In this document: in pieces, positions 58,333 through 64,000 of the stretch
Position numbering within the stretch: position 1 is the stretch's first letter
How the letters are laid out: each line of letters begins with the position of its first letter
Assembly: GCA_964059195.1 (NCBI GenBank)
Contig: CAXKWD010000006.1
Span: forward strand, 67,225,073 to 67,289,072
Source of the DNA: Ectobius pallidus
Lineage: Eukaryota; Arthropoda; Insecta; Blattodea; Ectobiidae
DNA length: 64,000 nt
Direction: 5' to 3'
The notes under the pieces: model-generated
Database searches by the model: none
What the model was told of the DNA's origin: nothing
What the model saw: the letters and a program-made list of their open reading frames with translations, nothing else
Position numbers and translations under genes: made by a program

Positions 58333-60374
58333 ACCGGAGTTATATAACATTCCAAAAACGTTTCTTTCTGCCTCCCCAGTGTTGTCACAATTTCGATTTT
58401 TGTAATTTTATCTTTAGGCTACTGCGAATAGGCTATAAGAGAAAGTAAAATAGAAAATTAATTTTGCTTCTGTCTGTACTGTGGCAATTCTTCGTCTTTC
58501 AAGAACGCATTTTCTAAGTTTCGAGTAATATTTCTGATAAGTCAACACCACAGAAAGCTTTAGATTTTTCCCTGATATAAAGGAACAAATAGGTTATAAA
58601 ACTACTTTGTATCATATAAATCAATGTGCAGTACAACTATATAGTAAAACCGGGATTTATTCTATCAATTTCAATTTTTTTCGATGAGTATTTGTAAATT
58701 TACATATTTATGTAAGTACTTCTCTAGTACATAAAATCTGGCTCTATTAATTAAGAATCGGTTTTTAGAAACACCATAAGACACGAAACATAAAGTTATA
58801 AGAAACAAACATGTTGAAACGAAATCCATGAGTTAAGAACTGTAATATTTGAAACAGAAAATGTTGATAAGAACGTAACGAGTAGGCCTATTTCTGTACG
58901 CAAAAATAAATAAATAAATAATATAGAACATGGGTCGATACTCATTTTTAAAGATATTTGACTTAGGCCTATATGGCATCTCGAAACAATGCACAAATTA
59001 AAAAAAACATGTTGTTTTAATGTAGAAAATTGACTGAAAATAATTCAAATTTGATTCTCAAAGTCAGTATTTAGAGGCTGACGTAATATTCTTTTGCTTC
59101 ATGCGAACAATTTTTTCTACCTTTTATGATATCTCACTGACCAATAAAATGTAATAATAATACAACTGAACATTGCATAAAATAGATAAATTCTGATCTG
59201 AAATAACTGCAATGCAGATACTATAAGCTAGATTGTGCAACGTTAAACTGTATATTACAAAATACTGTGGTCCACAACAGTAGTTAAGGATGTGTTTCCA
59301 TATTTGCAATATTAATTTCATATGTTACGTATTCTAATATATTAGCGCACTCGACCATCCTTTATTGGCTTGAGGTCTAAAGGGCGGACGAAAGATAAAA
59401 CAATTTCTTCACCTAGTGACCTGTAAAATTCAAACAAATTACGAAACTTGCAGAACAGGCGAATTAATGTTCTCTGTAGATCACACCTTCTTGGTCTGCT
59501 ATTTAAACATGGTAGGCAGATGTGAATCTGTCATACAGCTCCTAGCATTACTCACTTTTATAGCAATTTAGTGTAGCAGCTTTTGAGCGTTACATAAATG
59601 TAAGCAATCTAGACTAGATGATAAAAGTTTGTTTAACACAATTATACAGCTCAGCGAATTCGTTGCATATGCATTTAACAAGTCGTTTTGCTGCATTAGG
59701 TTTTCTTGGTATGTGACCCAGTTCTCAAAGTTACATTTTCTAATCACTAGGGAACTGCACTTGATTCTGAAACAATCATTACGTTGAAGCGGTACAACAT
59801 TTCCTAATAGAGGAAATGGTTACATCCCACCTGATATAAGTTAGGAAACACTAATAGAGAATTTCTTACCTACTTCATTGGTAATTGCACTATTTTCAAA
59901 AAGTCTATTACTCTCTTCGCAAGAACATATAGACCCCTACTACCTAGACGAATAAGAGTGCAAGTATTATTTTATATATATTTAAACATATATGTTATAT
60001 ATATTATATATATTTAAATATTTATATATTCTATATCATTTAGCCTATGCTGAAAACAGGATTCAATGGAGAAGGAAAATAGGAAGACAAGATTGAATGT
60101 ACATGTTATGCTTGTATTGGATTATTTGGTCGCAGGGAAAACCTCTGTATGAGGACTATCCTATAACAAATAAGATAAATATTATTTTTACAACTAAAGT
60201 AACCTGTAACATTTACTGCATAGTTAGTAAAAATCTCATTTAAGGATTTTTACCACTGATGCTTTAATTACTCCCTTATAAAACCAATTCAATAAACTGG
60301 AAAAGAAGGCATAAACATCAATGTTTACCGGTACAAGATTGACAAATTTTCATTTTTCTGCCCAAACGTAAGCC
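58333..60374. other. unassigned AT-rich DNA
   Basis: No gene seen. The segment 59962-60045 is almost pure A/T with nested palindromes (tatatatttaaacatatatg and similar). Confidence 0.45.
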
Positions 60375-60577
60375 TATTTTTTTTTTAGACTTATTTATTT
60401 ATTTTAACTCTACTAAACTAAAAAAAAAAATTACATAGACTATTGACAGTAAAAATAAAGAACATTAAGAACAACAAAAGAACACTAAAACAATCAATGA
60501 AAACAACACACACTTAATCTTCCAAACACTCGTAACAGTGAGAGTCTTAATCTTCCAAACACTTTATTGATTAGATT

Positions 60578-60887
60578 CCGCCGGCGTGGTCTTGTGGTTA
60601 GCGTCGCTGACTACAGATCCGTCGGCCCGGGTTCGATTCCCGGTACCTCCTCGGATTTTTCTGAGGTAGGGAGGTCTGGTAGGGGTGCACTCAGCCTCGT
60701 GATTCCAAATTGAGGAGCTACTTGATAGAGAAGTAGCGGCTCCGGTCATGAAAACCACCAATAACGGCCGTGGGTGTCGGCATGCTGACCACATGCCCCC
60801 CAATCCTGCCATCTGCCTACGGGAGATGACGCAGCGGTCGGGTGGTAGGCCAAGTCCCTCCAGGGATGTAGCGCCACGGAGTTTAGT
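60578..60887 (+). mobile_element. tRNA-derived SINE, full length, in the LINE 3' UTR
   Basis: A 15-bp target duplication tttattgattagatt (60563-60577 and 60888-60902). The head is ccgccggcgtggtcttgtgg with B box gggttcgattcccgg; the body (ctcctcggatttttctgagg, gtagcggctccgg, tcggcatgctgaccacatgc) is shared with 17372-17607. The copy is 310 bp and seems complete. Its 3' duplication overlaps the stop codon of the LINE ORF2. Confidence 0.93.
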
Positions 60888-60895
60888 TTTATTGA

Positions 60896-63800
60896 TTAGA
60901 TTAAAGGTTTCCAACGTGTGCGTCGAAGATAGTCCAGGTACATTTCTTTGTCAGTGGAGCCAAAATTGTGAATAATGTACGTTACAGTATGTCCTATGAG
61001 TTGCATAATGTTCTGGTGCGTGTTTTTCGGGGTGCAGAAAAAATCAGGAAACAGATACATTCTAGGAGTGACGGACAATTTTTGCGCTGTTAATATGTTA
61101 CGGGTGTATGCCAATAGAATACGCCATACAGGTAAGACGGTTGGGCACTCTGTAAGACGATGAATTAAGTTGTCAATTTGGTTGCAAAAAGTACACTGAT
61201 TAGAAAGCGTCATTTTAATTTTAAATAATCTGTCTCGTATTGCAATAATATCATGAATCACTGCAAACCATGTTGAACGTGTTTCCGCCGGTTGATGAGT
61301 TGAGCTAGGATTATGCCACAAACGTTCAAGTTTAATATCTGTTGGCGCTATGCGATGCACTCTCATTTCACTATGTGTCCACTGTGTCTACAATTGCGCA
61401 TAAATAGTAGAAGTTAATTTCGTTGTAGGCAAGTGCTCGTCTAACTGAAAAAAACTCCAGTCCTGCAGGAAATCACTCAGGTATTGCAAGTCATTAGGTA
61501 TTTGTTTTTTTGTAAAATGGATAACTTAGGTCCAAAGCATTAAACCAGTATTTGCACCACAGACCTGAGAAGGATGTCCGTTCCAAGTTTTTACTGCATC
61601 CGCTTCTACTTATAAACAAGGCCTTGCATTTTTCTTCAACGTTCACAAGTCCAATACCACCTTTGTTCGGTGGACGGTACATAGTAGATAGCGGCACCCT
61701 GAATATAAATCCTCACCATAAGTACCAAGAAATGGCACAAGTGATTTGTCGTACACAATCTTTTGGAATGGGCAGAATTTGTGCAACATACCAACATTGT
61801 GATAATATATATGTATGCACAACCCAGCTTCTTTTGTATAAACAAAGATTGCGAAGACATAAGTCTTCAGCTAGGATTTTGATTTTGTTAACTATCTGAG
61901 CCCAATTCAGTTTTTGCATTTCTGCGATTGAGGTATTATACTGAATACCTAGTATTTTGTGTGTATCCGTCATGGTTATATCAAGGTCTCGTAATGGAGT
62001 TTGCCACCCGACTGGTATAGCTTTACATTTGTTGACATTAACTGTTAGACCAGATAATTTTTAAAGCTGTGGAGCTCTTCAGAGAGTTTTCTGCTATCAG
62101 TGTCCTGACTTATAATAACAGTGACGTCGTCCGCATAAGCTATGACTGAAAGATTGTGCTCTTGAAAGGAAATACCCTTAAGCTGACTGTCTAAGTTGTA
62201 TATTAAGGGATTGAGGGCTAAGGTAAATAAAAACATTGAGGCAGGACACCCTTGTCGAATGGATTTTGTAATGGAAAAGGGTTGAGTAAGGAAACCATTG
62301 ACTTGGATAACAGCTGAGATATCAAAATATAAGCATTTAAGATAAGAGACAAAAGTATTACTAAAACCATACTGTTTGAGGCATTCAAATAAATAATCAT
62401 GACGGATACTGTCAAATGCGCGTTGGAAATCCAGGGATACTAGTAGACCCTTCACCTTATAGATATTTAGATAAGCAAGACAATCACGTAAAGTACACGT
62501 TGCATCAAAAATGGTGCGTCCGGCGACTCCACAGCACTGGGCTGGGTGAAGTAGTTTATCCATTAGTGGCTTAAGACGATTGGTTAAGATTCTAGCTAAT
62601 ATTTTGTAATCGTAATTGAGAAGACTGATTGATCTAAAATTCTCAACCCCACCATGGCCTTGAGACTTTTTTTAATAAAATTATCACACCTCGTTTCTGG
62701 GAAGCACATTGTTCTTTTCGGTGTAGGATAGCATTAAGCACCTCCGTCAGGTCATCTCCAATTAATTTCCAAAATCGAACATAAAATTCTTGTGGAATTC
62801 CATCACATCCAGGAGTTTTGGAGCTTTTTCCTTGAACGATAGAATTGTAGACTTCCATTTTAGTAACAGGTTGTTCAAGTAATATATTGTCGTCTGCAGT
62901 AACGTGAGTCTGGTTTTTATATACGATAGGTTGTATATGTATATCATCACCATGTTGGTGAAACAATGTGTTATAGTAATCGTAAATTATTTTACTGATA
63001 GCTGGTTGAGATGTGTGCCACTGTCCATTTGTGTCGAGTAGTTTTGTAATGCTAGACGTATTTCTGTGTTTCTGACTTTTGATGAGGTGGTACAAGGATA
63101 TTCTTTCATTGGATACAGCATACTTATGTCTACTTCTAATTGCTAGGCTTCCCATTCTGAATTTGCATATCTGTAATACCTTAGCTTTGAACAGACTTAA
63201 TTGTTGTCGACGTCGTGGAGAGGGTAAATAATCAGTTTGTAGTTCTCGTAAACATCTAAAATAAAAATTTAATTTATTTTCTGTCTCTTGATATTTTAAA
63301 TAAGAGTATTTCTTAAACAGACGTTTTATGTTTGGTTTCACCATGCGATCCCACCAATCAGCAACATCCTTATAATAAGCTTTTTTACGTTTCCATACTG
63401 CCCATAAAAGCTGAAGTTCACGGTGTAGGGAATCTTCATCTAATAAACTGACATTCATTTTCCAATAACTCTTGCCTATTGGTGTATAATGTAGATTATT
63501 TAATTTAGTGTAAAGAAGAACGGCGGCATGGTCTGAAAATACTACAGGGTGTACTTCTATTCCGCTAACATTACTTTGTGAATCTTTGGGAATGTAGAAT
63601 CGATCTAATCTGGAAGCAGTTGTACTACTGAAGTAAGTATATTGTACGTTTCGGTGGCAGGCTGACCAAACGTCCGTCATTTTCAGATGCGTGACAAGTT
63701 CCTGCAGAGTATTACTTGGCTGAAAGGTTCCTGTAGTATCCTCTTTACGGAGAAGACAGTTGAAATCCCCTCCAAAAAAACATACTGCCTGGGCAAGGAG

Positions 63801-63990
63801 CGAAATAAATAAACAACTTCATTCTGAAATAATTCATTGCGCTCTTTACGTTTGTTGGTACCAGACGGTGCATAGATATTGATAAAAGTAGTGTTGTGAA
63901 ACTCACCAGATATGCCTCTTCCATTTGGTAACATTTCCACATTTTCCAAGGATATGGTTTGTTTTGTTAGGATGGCAGTACCTAAATTTT
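60896..63990 (-). pseudogene. Tx1/L1-like ORF2: APE endonuclease, RT, Cys/His knuckle (frameshifted)
   Basis: Reading 3'-ward on the minus strand: endonuclease FINIYAPSG (about 63880), then GGDFN in the next frame after a slip in a run of T near 63770, and SDHAAVLL (63535). The RT N-terminus is KTPGCDGIPQEFYVRFWKLIG (about 62800). After a frameshift near 62645 come SISLLNYDYKILA, SLDFQRAFDSI, SIRQGCPASM and catalytic IAYADDV (about 62122-62145). The C-terminal part, with further breaks near 62045, 61710 and 61400, ends with CTFCNQIDNLIHRLTECP (about 61160-61210), a Cys/His knuckle typical of L1/Tx1 proteins. The stop is at 60896. Confidence 0.88.
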
Positions 63991-64000
63991 CTGTACCGAC

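Larger units (their letters stand above)
60375..64000 (-). mobile_element. Tx1/L1-like LINE, minus strand, 5' end beyond the window
   Basis: Minus-strand non-LTR element: endonuclease, RT and C-terminal zinc-knuckle coding down to 60896, then a 3' UTR containing a SINE, ending in an A-rich tail near 60375-60430 (a poly-T tract on the plus strand). The 5' part continues past the window end. Confidence 0.85.

Noticed and set aside
1..64000. CRISPR arrays, bacterial operons, riboswitches, rRNA
   Set aside because: None seen; the content is eukaryotic nuclear DNA with interspersed transposons.

Overview
The window is AT-rich animal nuclear DNA, most likely from an insect with a large, repeat-laden genome. 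This rests on the repeat families present: BEL/Pao, copia with a half-tRNA primer site, CR1/Jockey-, RTE- and Tx1/L1-type LINEs, mariner, pogo, hAT and PIF elements, and tRNA-derived SINEs. I cannot name the species. No complete host gene, rRNA or genuine tRNA gene is visible. One 106-nt segment (42442-42547) with good splice sites is the only candidate host exon, so the window may be intergenic or intronic.

Layout, left to right. At 1-513 is the 3' end of a broken mariner-like element, and at 712-1033 a minisatellite. At 3750-13647 is a complete BEL/Pao retrotransposon with 1.5-kb LTRs and a perfect 5-bp target duplication; its gag-pol is broken by one frameshift, four stops and a 142-bp LINE-tail insertion. 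At 14284-15604 is a palindromic mariner derivative with a small hAT element inside it. At 16674-17952 is a TA-flanked inverted-repeat element carrying a SINE. At 18667-23051 is a nearly intact copia element, flanked by a 410-bp direct duplication instead of a normal target-site duplication. From 28434 to about 33560 a CR1/Jockey-like LINE is split by an RTE-type LINE (29746-31264) and by a 1.7-kb solo LTR (31414-33095); both insertions have clear target duplications, and the host LINE reads in frame across the solo-LTR site when it is removed.

The right half is mostly unassigned AT-rich DNA sprinkled with smaller elements. These are a 521-bp SINE (39782-40302), two copies of a ~265-bp MITE (43.6 and 55.6 kb), a hammerhead-ribozyme-like Penelope-type remnant (46103-46140), an internally deleted pogo element with a psq helix-turn-helix coding remnant (46624-47660), a second palindromic mariner (49228-49916), a hAT element carrying a SINE (50015-50879), an RTE C-terminal fragment (54650-55105), a PIF/Harbinger-like MITE (57201-57629), a SINE (58 kb), and a Tx1/L1-like LINE on the minus strand (about 60375 to the window end) with a SINE in its 3' UTR.

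Nothing forms an operon or pathway; the genes are retroelement and transposase remnants. The most unusual signals are the 410-bp duplication around copia, the two independent palindromic mariners, inverted-repeat elements with reiterated internal copies of their TIR motif, the hammerhead-like core, and strong over-representation of the palindrome TAGGCCTA (at least 21 exact copies).
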